Shown: positions 28,013 through 37,391 of the stretch, in pieces
How the letters are laid out: the number at the start of each line of letters is the position of its first letter
Position numbering within the stretch: position 1 is the first letter of the stretch
Notes under the pieces: generated by a model
Database searches by the model: none
What the model was told of the DNA's origin: nothing
The model's input: only the letters and a program-made list of their open reading frames with translations
Position numbers and translations under genes: made by a program
From: Proteobacteria bacterium UBA981
Lineage (GTDB): Bacteria > Pseudomonadota > Gammaproteobacteria > Ga0077536
DNA length: 64,000 nucleotides
Reading direction: 5' to 3'
Assembly: GCA_002292285.1 (NCBI GenBank)
Contig: DBBP01000035.1
Coordinates: 62,001-126,000 of the forward strand

Positions 28013-28958
28013 TGCCGCCCTCGCTATCGCCGTGTTACTTGGAACCAGCGTCAGTACAGCCGCCACGCCATGGCAGACGTTCGGAACAGCAGCTAGCCCG
28101 GAGCAGATTAGCAGTTGGGATATCGACGTGCTGCCCGACGGTCAAGGCCTGCCGTCCGGGCGCGGCTCGGTCGCTGAAGGCGAGATTGTCTATGAAGCCC
28201 AGTGCGCGAGCTGCCATGGCACTTTCGGCGAGAGTACCGACTATATCGCAATCGCAGGAGGCGTCGGTTCCCTTGCCAGTTCTGCGCCACAACGCACCGT
28301 CGGCAGCAAGCTCAACTACGCGACAACACTGTGGGATTACATTTATCGCGCCATGCCATTCAACAACTCGAAAACCTTGAGCGCGAATGACGTGTACGCG
28401 GTCACCGCTTATGTCTTGTCACTAAACGACATCGTGCCGGGCGACGCGATACTCGATCAAACAACACTACCGAAGATAGTCATGCCCAACCGGGACGGTT
28501 ACAACAACGCACATGGCTTCACCGCGATAGAAGGACGCCCGGATGTTGAAAATATCGCGTGTATGTCTGAGTGCACAACAGCAAACGTCGTGGTCCAATC
28601 GCACTTGCCGGACGGATTCGCAGAACAAATGTATGGTGATCTCAGCTCGCATTTCCGCACGTTTGGTAAACCGCCGGTGTCCGAAGTAGCCGACGAGGGA
28701 CTGAAAATGGCGCAAAAGAACGGTTGCCTGGCGTGTCACGCGATTGATACCGCCCGCGTCGGGCCGCCTCTGGCCGCAGTCGCTACGCGCTACGCAGACG
28801 ACACGAGCGCCGAGACGGTCTTGGCGACACGGGTGCAGACCGGTAGCACCGGCAACTGGGGGGCAGTTCCCATGCCGCCGCAGCGCCATGTCGATGACGA
28901 AGATTTGGCCACAATAATTCACTGGATCCTGGCCGGAGCACGCAGTCATGAAAAATAG
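27999..28958 (+). CDS. soxD: Dihaem cytochrome c subunit SoxD of sulfane dehydrogenase
   Basis: A 319-residue periplasmic cytochrome with a signal peptide (AALAIAVLLGTSVSTAA) and two c-type haem sites, CASCHGTFGE near residue 68 and CLACHAIDT near 244. SoxD takes electrons from SoxC and passes them to the respiratory chain. GGCGAGGTG precedes the ATG, which lies inside the end of soxC, so the two are translationally coupled. Both haem domains are intact, as in the Paracoccus-type SoxD. The next gene, soxY, is 54 bases on. Confidence 0.92.
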   Translation: MCRLDAALAIAVLLGTSVSTAATPWQTFGTAASPEQISSWDIDVLPDGQGLPSGRGSVAEGEIVYEAQCASCHGTFGESTDYIAIAGGVGSLASSAPQRTVGSKLNYATTLWDYIYRAMPFNNSKTLSANDVYAVTAYVLSLNDIVPGDAILDQTTLPKIVMPNRDGYNNAHGFTAIEGRPDVENIACMSECTTANVVVQSHLPDGFAEQMYGDLSSHFRTFGKPPVSEVADEGLKMAQKNGCLACHAIDTARVGPPLAAVATRYADDTSAETVLATRVQTGSTGNWGAVPMPPQRHVDDEDLATIIHWILAGARSHEK

Positions 28959-29012
28959 ATTTCGCCACACAAGCAGCGCGGCGACAGCAGCATTCACATC
29001 GGAGCAATAGTT

Positions 29013-29480
29013 ATGGTTGGACACTCACGTCGAAGTTTCTTATCCCTGGCGCTAAGCGGCGGTTTGTCGGCCGTGGCTTTTGGCGCAGGCTTATTACCCA
29101 CATTGGTGGGAGCTGTCGAAAAGCGCGCCGCGTTTGCTGCCGATGGTGTCGCTGCAGCTCTCGAAGCACTTGGGCTGAACGAGCATCAGGCGTCTACCAA
29201 GATCAACCTGAAGCTACCAGAGATTGCCGAAAACGGGGCTGCAGTGCCGGTCGAAATCGAAAGCAAGCTGCCCAATACCCGTTCCATATCTATTCTCGTT
29301 GAGAAAAACCCGCATGCAATGTCCGCCGAGTTCAATTTTCCGGAAGGCACCGAACCGTTCGTTGCGACCCGAGTGAAAGTTGCTGAGTCTTCGCTTATCC
29401 ACGTGGTAGTCAAAACGGACGCTGGGGTTTTTCATACCAGCAAGCTCGTCAAAGTGACCCTCGGCGGCTGCGGCGGTTAA
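29013..29480 (+). CDS. soxY: Sulfur-carrier protein SoxY
   Basis: SoxY carries the sulfur intermediate on a flexible C-terminal arm. The arm is intact: the protein ends in VTLGGCGG, with the reactive Cys in the GGCGG motif. A Tat signal (HSRRSFLSLALSGG) begins at residue 4; SoxZ, which has no signal, is probably exported with it as a complex. Length 155 residues is normal. A GGAG lies 8 bases before ATG. soxZ follows after 23 bases. Confidence 0.96.
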   Translation: MVGHSRRSFLSLALSGGLSAVAFGAGLLPTLVGAVEKRAAFAADGVAAALEALGLNEHQASTKINLKLPEIAENGAAVPVEIESKLPNTRSISILVEKNPHAMSAEFNFPEGTEPFVATRVKVAESSLIHVVVKTDAGVFHTSKLVKVTLGGCGG

Positions 29481-29503
29481 GCGAACCAATCAGGAGCATA
29501 AAC

Positions 29504-29815
29504 ATGGCAGATCCGATGCGCATTCGCGCCAAAATGGCTGGTGACAAAATCGACGTCAGAATCCTGATGTCGCATCCGATGGAAAGTGGCTTACGAAAAG
29601 ATGGTGACGGGAACGTTGTGCCAGCGTCGTATATCGTCAAAGTCAGCGCGACCTGGCAGGGCAAGGAGGTCCTTGCTGCCGACTGGGGGCCGTCGGTATC
29701 GAAAAATCCCTATCTGGCTTTTCGCTTTAAAGGCGCCGCCAAAGGCGACACCCTCACTATCACGTGGACAGATTCGGATGGAGACAGCCGCACCGATGAG
29801 GCCGTCATCGCTTAG
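29504..29815 (+). CDS. soxZ: SoxZ, partner of SoxY
   Basis: A 103-residue beta-sandwich protein with the family blocks RIRAKMAGDKIDVRILMSHP and ADWGPSVSKNPYLAFRF. It binds SoxY to form the sulfur-carrier complex in the periplasm. It has no signal peptide, as usual, consistent with co-export with SoxY. CAGGAGC lies 6 bases upstream of ATG. The order soxY-soxZ is conserved in sox operons. Confidence 0.96.
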   Translation: MADPMRIRAKMAGDKIDVRILMSHPMESGLRKDGDGNVVPASYIVKVSATWQGKEVLAADWGPSVSKNPYLAFRFKGAAKGDTLTITWTDSDGDSRTDEAVIA

Positions 29816-29869
29816 TGTGCAGAAGTGTCGATGTCTCGACCGGCTGACGGCCAACGAACAGGAACGCCG

Positions 29870-30685
29870 ATGAATAGACGACTTCAAAAATTGCGCCAGA
29901 CGGTCGGCATGCTATTGCTTGCCGGTGCCACCAGCGCTGCGGCTCAGTCTGCAACTGAGGCGGCGATAGCGGAGTACCACGAGATGTTCGGCGACGAGAA
30001 TCCAGCCGAACTGTGGGAAATTCGCGGCGCCGACATCTGGCTACAGAAACGCGGGCCCCTCAAAGCTGATCTCACCGGATGCGATTTAGGGCTCGGTGCG
30101 GGTGTTATTGCCGGCGCGTATGCACAGCTCCCGCGCTGGTTTGAAGATACTCAGCGCGTACAGGATCTGGAAACCCGTCTGGTCACCTGCATCACCACGT
30201 TGCAGGGCTTCAGCGAGGAAGAGGTCCTGGCCGTGAAGTTTGGCGACGGTGCCAAGAAATCTGATCTGGAGGCACTTTCTGCCTATGTTGCTGCGGCTTC
30301 GAAGGGCATGGCGATTGCATTGCCGATGCAGCACCCGGCAGAGCAAAGCGCCTACGCTCTCGGCAAGGACATGTTCTATTACCGTGCTGGCCCCCACGAT
30401 TTTTCTTGTGCAACCTGTCATGGCGAAAGTGATAAGCGCATCCGACTTCAGGCCCTGCCTAACCTGACGGTTAGCGCGGGTGCTCAGCATGCGTACACCC
30501 ACTGGCCGACCTACCGCATTTCGCAAGGAGAGTTACGGACTATCGAATGGCGTCTGCAAGACTGTTTGCGACAGCAACGCATGCCGCAATTGAAATTTGG
30601 TTCGGCTGTCGCAATCGGGCTGACGATGTTTCTCGCCAAAACTGCTGAAGGTGGTGTCATGGCCGCTCCATCGATCAGACGCTAA
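29870..30685 (+). CDS. soxA: Cytochrome c subunit SoxA of the SoxAX thiosulfate-conjugating enzyme
   Basis: A 271-residue protein with a signal peptide (MLLLAGATSAAAQS). Only the C-terminal haem site remains (SCATCHGESD, about residue 181). In the N-terminal domain, the first haem is replaced by two single Cys, in TGCDLG and LVTCITT, which form a disulfide in monohaem SoxA. The Cys of RLQDCLRQQRMP is the haem-ligating, persulfide-bearing active-site Cys. SoxAX attaches thiosulfate to SoxY. ATG 29870 is chosen over the GTG at 29825 because it gives a proper signal peptide and follows AGGAACG. Confidence 0.94.
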   Translation: MNRRLQKLRQTVGMLLLAGATSAAAQSATEAAIAEYHEMFGDENPAELWEIRGADIWLQKRGPLKADLTGCDLGLGAGVIAGAYAQLPRWFEDTQRVQDLETRLVTCITTLQGFSEEEVLAVKFGDGAKKSDLEALSAYVAAASKGMAIALPMQHPAEQSAYALGKDMFYYRAGPHDFSCATCHGESDKRIRLQALPNLTVSAGAQHAYTHWPTYRISQGELRTIEWRLQDCLRQQRMPQLKFGSAVAIGLTMFLAKTAEGGVMAAPSIRR

Positions 30686-30698
30686 GGGAGATCACTTC

Positions 30699-31325
30699 AT
30701 GAGCGTTACAACGCCACGCATTCTGAAAGCAGGCAGTCTGTTAATTTTGGCTCTGTTCGGGCAGGCCAATGCCGAAGGGGACAACCGCAGCGATAGAATT
30801 GCCGCTACCGTGCAAGATTCATTTGTCGCCAAACGCCAGGCCGGCATGGACCGCATCACGCAGGACTATACGCAACGGCAATGTACGCAGTACGCAGACG
30901 CACCGCTGCCCGGCACCGTGAGCGCAGAAATCATGCGCCGCAATCGGGCGACTATAAAGCCACCCAGCGATGGCGTCTTTCTGGGTGACGTTACAGCCGG
31001 GGAAGCGGTTGCGCGACGCGGTCGCGGTTTACAGTCGAGCGATGATCCGGCCAAACCTGCAGGCGGCAATTGCTACGCCTGCCATGAACTTGCGCCTGAG
31101 GAGCTTGCGTTTGGCACGCTCGGCCCCAGTCTGCGCCAATACGGTAAGTTGCGCGGCGACTCGCAATTTGTCCTCGACTACACGTGGGGCAAACTGTACA
31201 ACTCGAATGCTCACATACCCTGTTCCAATATGCCGCGTTTCGGGCATCAGGGCATCCTGACCGAACAGCAACTCAAAGACGTGATGGCCTACCTGCTCGA
31301 CCCTGCATCGCCGGTGAATCAATGA
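30699..31325 (+). CDS. soxX: Cytochrome c subunit SoxX
   Basis: A 208-residue monohaem cytochrome with signal peptide (SLLILALFGQANAEG), the haem site GNCYACHELAPEE and the methionine ligand region PCSNMPRFG. It is the small partner of SoxA. An N-terminal extension of about 70 residues (CTQYADAPLPG) precedes the haem domain, making it longer than minimal SoxX. AAGGGAG stands before ATG 30699, 13 bases after the soxA stop. Its stop overlaps the soxB start by four bases (ATGA). Confidence 0.93.
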   Translation: MSVTTPRILKAGSLLILALFGQANAEGDNRSDRIAATVQDSFVAKRQAGMDRITQDYTQRQCTQYADAPLPGTVSAEIMRRNRATIKPPSDGVFLGDVTAGEAVARRGRGLQSSDDPAKPAGGNCYACHELAPEELAFGTLGPSLRQYGKLRGDSQFVLDYTWGKLYNSNAHIPCSNMPRFGHQGILTEQQLKDVMAYLLDPASPVNQ

Positions 31326-33031
31326 ACCGACGCGAATTCGTACAACTGCTTGCGATAGCGAGCGCCAGCGGCATGAATCTCCACGCCCCCAGTGCACTCG
31401 CGAACAGTGAAGGCACTGCACTTTACGACCTGCCTGAGTTTGGCAACGTCAATCTGCTCCACTACACCGATGCCCACGCGCAACTGCTACCGGTCTGGTT
31501 CCGCGAACCGTCATTCAATCTTGGCCTTGGTGATTGGCGCGGGAAACCTCCTCACCTGACAGGGCAACACCTGCTGGACCACTACGGCATTGCTGCAGGT
31601 ACCCGTCAGGCACACGCGCTGTCCTGCCTCGATTTTGAAAGCGCCGCGCGCACCTACGGCAAGGTGGGCGGTTACGCGCATCTCGCTACGCTGGTGAAAC
31701 GCATGCGCGAATCGAGGCCCGGCGCATTACTGCTGGATGGCGGCGACACCTGGCAGGGGTCTGCCACTGCGTTGTGGACCCGAGGCGCAGACATGCTCGC
31801 GGCTCAGCTTGAGCTCGGTGTCGATGTGATGACCGGTCATTGGGAATTCACTTACGGCATGGCGCGGTTGCAAGAGCTCGTCAACGGGCCGATGAAAGAT
31901 CGTATTGAGTTCCTCGCCCACAACGTCCGGACCAATGATTTCGGCGATCCGGTGTTTCCGCCGTATACCCTGCGCGATATGAACGGTGTCACCGTTGCGT
32001 TGATCGGTCAGGCCTTTCCGTACACCCCGATTGCCAACCCACGCCATTTTGTTGCCGACTGGAGCTTCGGCATTCAGGAAGAACAAGTGCAATCGCTGGT
32101 CGACGAAGTCCGCGGCAAGGGCGCGCAAGTCGTCGTACTACTTTCGCATAACGGCATGGATGTCGATCTGAAACTCGCGAGCCGAGTGCGTGGGCTGGAT
32201 GCCATTCTCGGCGGCCATACGCACGACGGTATTCCGCGCCCGGTACCGGTGAAAAATGCTGCCGGGGTCACCCTGGTCACCAATGCCGGCAGTAACGGCA
32301 AGTTTCTCGGTGTGCTGGATTTTGACGTCCGCGGCGGCGCGATCAAGGACTGGCACTACCGGCTGTTGCCAGTGTTTGCAAATTTATTGCCAGCCGACCC
32401 GGGAATGCAAAAAGTTATCGATGCCGAGCGTGAACCCTACCTCGACAAGCTCGGCGAAGAACTGGGCGTGAGCGAGGGGTTGCTATACCGGCGCGGCAAT
32501 TTCAATGGCAGCTTCGATCAAGTCATCCTAGATGCATTGATGTCAGTGCAGGATGCACAAATAGCTTTTTCGCCGGGATTTCGCTGGGGTACTTCGTTGC
32601 TGCCGGGAGAAACGCTGACCATGGAACGACTCATGGATCAAACTGCGATTACCTATCCGGCAGTGACGGTGAACGAATTCAGTGGTGCTCGCATTAAGGC
32701 GATTCTGGAAGATGTGGCCGACAACTTGTTCAATCCTGATCCTTACTACCAGCAGGGCGGCGACATGGTCAGGGTCGGCGGCCTGACCTACAGCTGCACA
32801 CCTGGTGCGACCAGCGGTGAACGCATCTCTGATCTGCGCCTCGGCGAGAGCCCGATTGACGCGGCGAAGAATTATAAAGTCGCAGGCTGGGCCTCGGTTG
32901 CAGAGAACGCGGAAGGGCCACCGGTCTGGGACGTGGTCGCGACCTACCTGCGTGCCCACAGCCACCTGCCTGCCCCAACTCTGAATTTGCCAACCCTGCA
33001 TGGTGTCGAGGGCAACCCCGGCATCGTATAG
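31322..33031 (+). CDS. soxB: Thiosulfohydrolase SoxB
   Basis: SoxB hydrolyses the sulfone group from thiosulfate bound to SoxY, releasing sulfate; it uses two manganese ions. The 569-residue protein has a Tat-type start (MNRREFVQLLAIASASG) and the metallophosphatase motifs LLHYTDAHAQLLP, LLDGGDTWQGSATALW, GHWEFTYG and GGHTHDGIPRP. The 5'-nucleotidase C-terminal domain follows. ATG 31322 overlaps the soxX stop, so translation is coupled. The genetic order soxXB ends the structural genes of the operon; the repressor gene follows after 81 bases. Confidence 0.96.
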   Translation: MNRREFVQLLAIASASGMNLHAPSALANSEGTALYDLPEFGNVNLLHYTDAHAQLLPVWFREPSFNLGLGDWRGKPPHLTGQHLLDHYGIAAGTRQAHALSCLDFESAARTYGKVGGYAHLATLVKRMRESRPGALLLDGGDTWQGSATALWTRGADMLAAQLELGVDVMTGHWEFTYGMARLQELVNGPMKDRIEFLAHNVRTNDFGDPVFPPYTLRDMNGVTVALIGQAFPYTPIANPRHFVADWSFGIQEEQVQSLVDEVRGKGAQVVVLLSHNGMDVDLKLASRVRGLDAILGGHTHDGIPRPVPVKNAAGVTLVTNAGSNGKFLGVLDFDVRGGAIKDWHYRLLPVFANLLPADPGMQKVIDAEREPYLDKLGEELGVSEGLLYRRGNFNGSFDQVILDALMSVQDAQIAFSPGFRWGTSLLPGETLTMERLMDQTAITYPAVTVNEFSGARIKAILEDVADNLFNPDPYYQQGGDMVRVGGLTYSCTPGATSGERISDLRLGESPIDAAKNYKVAGWASVAENAEGPPVWDVVATYLRAHSHLPAPTLNLPTLHGVEGNPGIV

Positions 33032-33112
33032 CGATGTACAGGCCGCGCGCGTCCACGAACACTGCGCCGCCGAACAGCTCCAATCTCTGACGTCACAGCA
33101 AGGACATCAGCC

Positions 33113-33448
33113 ATGCAAAAACCGAATCTTGAGCGCGCAAACACGGACAGTCGAGAGATGGCGTCGCCAAGCGGTGAACCGCCTGCTCGCGAGCAGCACA
33201 AACGCAGCCTCATCAACCGACTGCGTCGCGTTGAAGGGCAGCTCCGGGGTATCCAGGGCATGATCGAAAAGGAAGCGACTTGCGAAGACCTCGCCCAGCA
33301 AGTCGCTGCAGCACGGCGCGCTCTGGACCGGACCTTTTTTGAAATCGTTGCTTGTACGATGGAGGCGGAAATCGAGAGTGCGCCCGATCTTGTGACAGCC
33401 AAATCGGCAGGGACGCATGTCGCAAAGATTCTTGCCAAGTACGGATAA
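33113..33448 (+). CDS. CsoR/RcnR-family repressor of the sox operon
   Basis: A 111-residue all-helical repressor with the family DNA-binding helix (LINRLRRVEGQLRGIQGMIE). Classical members bind copper with Cys-His-Cys or sense persulfides with two Cys 29 residues apart. Here the first Cys is in place (C57, in EATCEDLAQQ), but the second (C81, in EIVACTMEAE) lies only 24 residues later, one helical turn ahead of the usual His position, and the usual second-Cys position is Glu. The ligand set is therefore non-canonical. Position at the end of soxCDYZAXB and the matching operator at 26661 suggest sensing of a reactive sulfur species. AAGGAC precedes the start. Residues 1-28 are probably disordered. 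Confidence 0.85.
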   Translation: MQKPNLERANTDSREMASPSGEPPAREQHKRSLINRLRRVEGQLRGIQGMIEKEATCEDLAQQVAAARRALDRTFFEIVACTMEAEIESAPDLVTAKSAGTHVAKILAKYG

Positions 33449-33572
33449 CACCAGCAGACCGAAAATTTCTGCGCCCAACGATTGGGTGCCAGCGAGCAGC
33501 TAAATAACGTCGTGCAATGCGTCTCCACCCCGGGCAACGCGCTGCAAGCGAGTCAGCAATTTGTGCATGGAC

Positions 33573-34709
33573 CTAGGCGTTCAACTCGCCGAGCATCTTG
33601 AGGTGTGCATCCAAATGCTGGTGAAAATGTACCACCGCTTTCTCGAAACGCCCGAACGTGAAATGGGTGTTGCCTGAGCCTGCAAGTCCTTCCTGGATTC
33701 CACAGGCGGCCGCACGATCTTCGATGACGCCGGTGTCTTTGATAAACGCGGCATCGCGAACTGATTTTTCCAAATCTACCGGATCGTTGTCAGCGCTTTT
33801 TGGGCGCAAGCGATAAATGATCCACCGTGAGCAGGTGGGTGAAACAGGCTCAAGAATGACCAGTAGAAAATGACTGGACAAGGTCGCGAGACGGGTATTC
33901 GGAAACATCTGATAGACGTAAGTGAGCATACCGTCGGCACGCCAGTCAGATTCTGGCTTGCTGCGCAACTTTTCGATGCGGCGAAACGGAAACACGATGC
34001 GTGAATTCGCACCGTCGGTTTCAACCACGTTCAGATTATCGAACCCAAACGGATAGAAGCTCGTGTTGTGCAACGCCTTGATGTGGTAACCCTCCATCGA
34101 GGTTTCCAGCAACAATTTCCAATTCGCGTCGTCGGTGAAGTCGCTGTATTCGAAAACCTCCTGGCCCGGTTCCATGAGCTCCGGCAGACTCGCCAACGCG
34201 CCCTCTGAAAGCGGCGCTTTCTGTGTCACAAACACCAGCCCCCCACGCTCGACAGCGTGCGCTTGCACAAGTCCGTGCTGAGCAGCATCAAGGTCCGGAA
34301 ATCCGTCGCGGCCGGGAATATTTCTCAGACCGCCATCCAGTCCATAAGCCCACGCGTGATAGGGACAGACAAAACCTCGCGCATTGCCACTCCCCTCCGC
34401 AAGCTTCATGCCGCGATGACGACAACTATTGTGGAAAGCACGCACCACGCCGTCGTCTCCGCGCACCACGACCAAGGGTACGCCGGCGAGCGGGCGAGCA
34501 ACAAAATCACCGGGCTCAGGAAGTGCACCTGAAGGGCAGTACACCATCGGCAGGCGCTTGAATATCTCCATTTCCTCGTCGAAGCGTTGTTTCGATTGAT
34601 AGTTTTCGACCGGCTCGCGCCACACCTCATCACCCATATCGGTAGTGTGCGCACTCGCGTGCTGGAGTACGCGCTGAATGACTTCGTTATCGCTCTTCAA
34701 CGCCGACAT
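33573..34709 (-). CDS. Rieske-type ring-hydroxylating oxygenase, alpha subunit
   Basis: A 378-residue oxygenase component that hydroxylates or demethylates a substrate with molecular oxygen at a mononuclear iron. The Rieske cluster ligands are CRHRGMKL and CPYHAWAY (C-x-H and C-x-x-H). The catalytic iron site is in METSMEGYHIKALHN-like sequence (EGYHIKALH), with the expected H-x4-H pair. No ferredoxin, reductase or beta subunit is encoded nearby, so it must use partners elsewhere. It is divergent from a PRISE-type reductase gene, with 125 bases between the two starts, which suggests joint control. It could act on aromatic, steroid or quaternary amine substrates; sequence alone does not settle this. 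Confidence 0.9.
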   Translation of the reverse strand: MSALKSDNEVIQRVLQHASAHTTDMGDEVWREPVENYQSKQRFDEEMEIFKRLPMVYCPSGALPEPGDFVARPLAGVPLVVVRGDDGVVRAFHNSCRHRGMKLAEGSGNARGFVCPYHAWAYGLDGGLRNIPGRDGFPDLDAAQHGLVQAHAVERGGLVFVTQKAPLSEGALASLPELMEPGQEVFEYSDFTDDANWKLLLETSMEGYHIKALHNTSFYPFGFDNLNVVETDGANSRIVFPFRRIEKLRSKPESDWRADGMLTYVYQMFPNTRLATLSSHFLLVILEPVSPTCSRWIIYRLRPKSADNDPVDLEKSVRDAAFIKDTGVIEDRAAACGIQEGLAGSGNTHFTFGRFEKAVVHFHQHLDAHLKMLGELNA

Positions 34710-34834
34710 GAATTGGCCCTTTCAACTCAGAGGAATTTTCAGTCTAATTTCTAAAGTGTACGATCTGCAATCGCCGGACTGGTATGGGCGCGGTCGAGCC
34801 TGCGAGTTAACTCCCCTTCATCTAAGGAACCAAG

Positions 34835-35926
34835 ATGACCAAGACCGTTCTTATTCTCGGGGCCAGTGGGCTGGTCGGCAGCGCAGCCGCCATCGAGTTT
34901 GCTGACGCCGGTTGGGATGTCATCGCCGCATCGCGGCGTAAACCCGAATTGCTGAGCACGGTGCCTCACCGGCATCTTGCGCTCGATCTCACAGATGCCG
35001 CAGCGTGTGCGGCGGCGGCCGACTCACTGGGCGCGGTGACCCACGTCGTTTACACAGCCGTTTTCGAGTTGCCTGGTCTCATTGCAGGGTGGTCCGATCC
35101 AGCACAAATCGAGACCAATGGCCGAATGCTGCGTAATATTCTCGACCCCTTGCGGACCAAGGCGCGTCTCAAACACGTCTCCCTCCTGCAGGGAACGAAA
35201 GCCTACGGCGCCATGGTCGCACCCATGCGCGTACCCGCCCGCGAAGCGCAGCCGCGCGTCGAACATGCGAATTTTTATTGGGTGCAGGAAGACTATCTGC
35301 GCGAAGTAGCCACCGCTGACGGCTTTGCGTTTTCGATTTTTCGCCCGCAACTCATCGTTGGCCCCAATCATGGCGTAGTCATGAACCTGCCGCCGGTGAT
35401 AGGGATTTATGCCGCGATCCGGCGCGAACTCGGTTTGCCGTTTGCGTTTCCCGGCGGCGCGACCTGGGTGTGGGAAGCAGCTGACACGCGCCTCGTTGCC
35501 GGTGCACTGCGTTGGGCCGCTGACGCACCAAACGCCGTCGGTGAAACTTACAACCTCACCAATGGTGAGGTTTTCTCGTTCCGCGACATGTGGCCGGCGC
35601 TCGGGCGAACACTCGGTGTGCCGGTCGGCGTCGATGAATCACTCGCGCTTGCGGACTACATCCCGGCGCACGCAGACGTCTGGCAACGCGTGGTCGAGCG
35701 GCACGGCCTGCAGCCCATCCCACTCAAGGACCTGCTTGGCGAATCACACTTCTATGCCGATATGTGCTTCGCCTATGGCGCGACCGAACCGCCCTCGCCC
35801 ATCTTCGTCAGTACAGTCAAGATTCGCCAAGCGGGATTCACCATGGCGTGGGATACCGAGCAGAGCTTCTGCCATTGGTTGCGTGATCTGATGGCACGAA
35901 AAATCCTGCCGCCTGCCGATGCTTAG
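34835..35926 (+). CDS. PRISE-family (progesterone 5-beta-reductase/iridoid synthase-like) reductase
   Basis: A 363-residue atypical SDR. The Rossmann motif is ILGASGLVGSAAAIEF with RRKPE after strand 2, pointing to NADPH. The PRISE marks are present: the catalytic Lys in LLQGTKAYGA and the Tyr in ANFYWVQEDYL, in place of the usual YxxxK. The family reduces enones (steroids, iridals and other activated C=C bonds). Activity on enones would fit the BVMOs, P450s and Rieske oxygenases nearby, because reduced ketones are BVMO substrates; that link is inference. AGGAACCAAG lies before ATG. It is divergent from the Rieske oxygenase gene. Confidence 0.82.
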   Translation: MTKTVLILGASGLVGSAAAIEFADAGWDVIAASRRKPELLSTVPHRHLALDLTDAAACAAAADSLGAVTHVVYTAVFELPGLIAGWSDPAQIETNGRMLRNILDPLRTKARLKHVSLLQGTKAYGAMVAPMRVPAREAQPRVEHANFYWVQEDYLREVATADGFAFSIFRPQLIVGPNHGVVMNLPPVIGIYAAIRRELGLPFAFPGGATWVWEAADTRLVAGALRWAADAPNAVGETYNLTNGEVFSFRDMWPALGRTLGVPVGVDESLALADYIPAHADVWQRVVERHGLQPIPLKDLLGESHFYADMCFAYGATEPPSPIFVSTVKIRQAGFTMAWDTEQSFCHWLRDLMARKILPPADA

Positions 35927-36119
35927 TGGGTACATACCGCTGTGAAATCTGCACGATAGTCGCCATTGCCTAATGCCGCGATCTGGATCAGGCGAATCGA
36001 GCTGGAGGAGCGCCGCTTAACGGAACCGCTTGCACTTGCGGCGTAAGCCGGGCAATCACGAAGACGCAATGGCGGGGCAGAATCCAGCGCCGACCTTTGT
36101 AGGCCCCGAATTTGGTCCG

Positions 36120-37298
36120 CTAAAAAGCGTCTCCCGGTACGCGCACCCAGCCTTCCATCAGCACGCGTGCGCTACGACTCATAATCGCTTTATTAACCTG
36201 CCAGTTGCCGTCTCTCTGACTAGCTTCGGCGCCGACCAATAAACTACCGGACGGATGACCAAAACGAACTTCAGTGCGCTCGCCGCCACCGGCAGCCAGG
36301 TTAACGAGGGTATTGGGAATGGCGGCGGCGGTGCCGATCGCAACAGCAGCAGTACCCATCATGGCGTGGTGTAGTTTCCCCATCGACAGGGCACGCACCA
36401 GCAAATCGACTTCGTCGGCCGCAACCGCTTTGCCACTGGAAGACACATAGTCGTGCGGACGCGCCACAAAGGCGACCTTGGGCGTGTGTTGCCGTGTGGC
36501 AGCTTGTGCCACGTCATCGATCAGCCCCATCCGCAGAGCGCCGTGCGCGCGAATTGTCTCGAACATCTCAAGCGCTTGCGGGTCGCCGTTGATGGCCTCT
36601 TGTAGTTCAGAGCCGGTATAGCCGATCGCCTCCGCTTCGATAAACACGGTTGGAATGCCGGCGTTAATCATGGTGGCCTTGAAAGTTCCTACGCCCGGAA
36701 CTTCCAGATCATCAACGAGGTTCCCGGTCGGGAAAATAGCCCCCCCATCATCGGCCGGATCAAGAAACTCGAGCTTTACTTCGGCAGCTGGAAAGGTCAC
36801 GCCATCGAGTTCAAAGCCGCCCGTTTCCTGCACCTGGCCCGCGCTGACAGGAACGTGCGCGATGATCGTTTTGCCGATATTGACCTGCCAAACCCGGACT
36901 GTGCAGATGCCATTTTCCGGTATGTGGTCGGGGTCAATCAGTCCGTTGCTGATTGCGAATCCGCCGACGGCCGACGACAAATTTCCGCAGTTGCCGCTCC
37001 AATCGACAAAGGCTTTGTCGATGGAGACTTGCCCGAACAGGTAGTCGATATCGTGATCGGGTTTGTTGCTTCGGGACACAATGACTGTTTTGCTCGTACT
37101 CGACGTCGCGCCGCCCATACCGTCAGTTTGCTTGGCATAAGGATCGGGGCTACCGATCACGCGTAGCAACAACTTGTCGCGCGCTTCGCCCGGCTCCCGA
37201 CATCGTTCAGGTAAATCATCGCGAAGAAAAAAAACACCCTTGCTGGTACCACCACGCATATAGGTAGCGGGAATCTTGACTTGGGGTGGATAGGCCAT
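36120..37298 (-). CDS. prpF: PrpF, 2-methylaconitate cis-trans isomerase
   Basis: PrpF isomerises 2-methylaconitate made by AcnD, completing the AcnD route of the 2-methylcitrate cycle for propionyl-CoA. The 392-residue protein has the family start IPATYMRGGTSKGVFFLRDDLP with the catalytic Lys in GTSKG, the block DGMGGATSSTSKTVIV, and the two-lobed diaminopimelate-epimerase-like fold. The second lobe includes WSGNCGNLSSAVG. It is the last gene of the prp operon, 93 bases after acnD, with GGAG upstream. It converges with the PRISE gene. Confidence 0.95.
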   Translation of the reverse strand: MAYPPQVKIPATYMRGGTSKGVFFLRDDLPERCREPGEARDKLLLRVIGSPDPYAKQTDGMGGATSSTSKTVIVSRSNKPDHDIDYLFGQVSIDKAFVDWSGNCGNLSSAVGGFAISNGLIDPDHIPENGICTVRVWQVNIGKTIIAHVPVSAGQVQETGGFELDGVTFPAAEVKLEFLDPADDGGAIFPTGNLVDDLEVPGVGTFKATMINAGIPTVFIEAEAIGYTGSELQEAINGDPQALEMFETIRAHGALRMGLIDDVAQAATRQHTPKVAFVARPHDYVSSSGKAVAADEVDLLVRALSMGKLHHAMMGTAAVAIGTAAAIPNTLVNLAAGGGERTEVRFGHPSGSLLVGAEASQRDGNWQVNKAIMSRSARVLMEGWVRVPGDAF

Positions 37299-37391
37299 AC
37301 GGCGGTACTCCGGAAGTAGATGCGGCGGGCAGCCTGCCCTCAGGCCGCCCGTGCATTGGGATGGGTCGTGGCGGCAGACCGGCGCGAAAAC

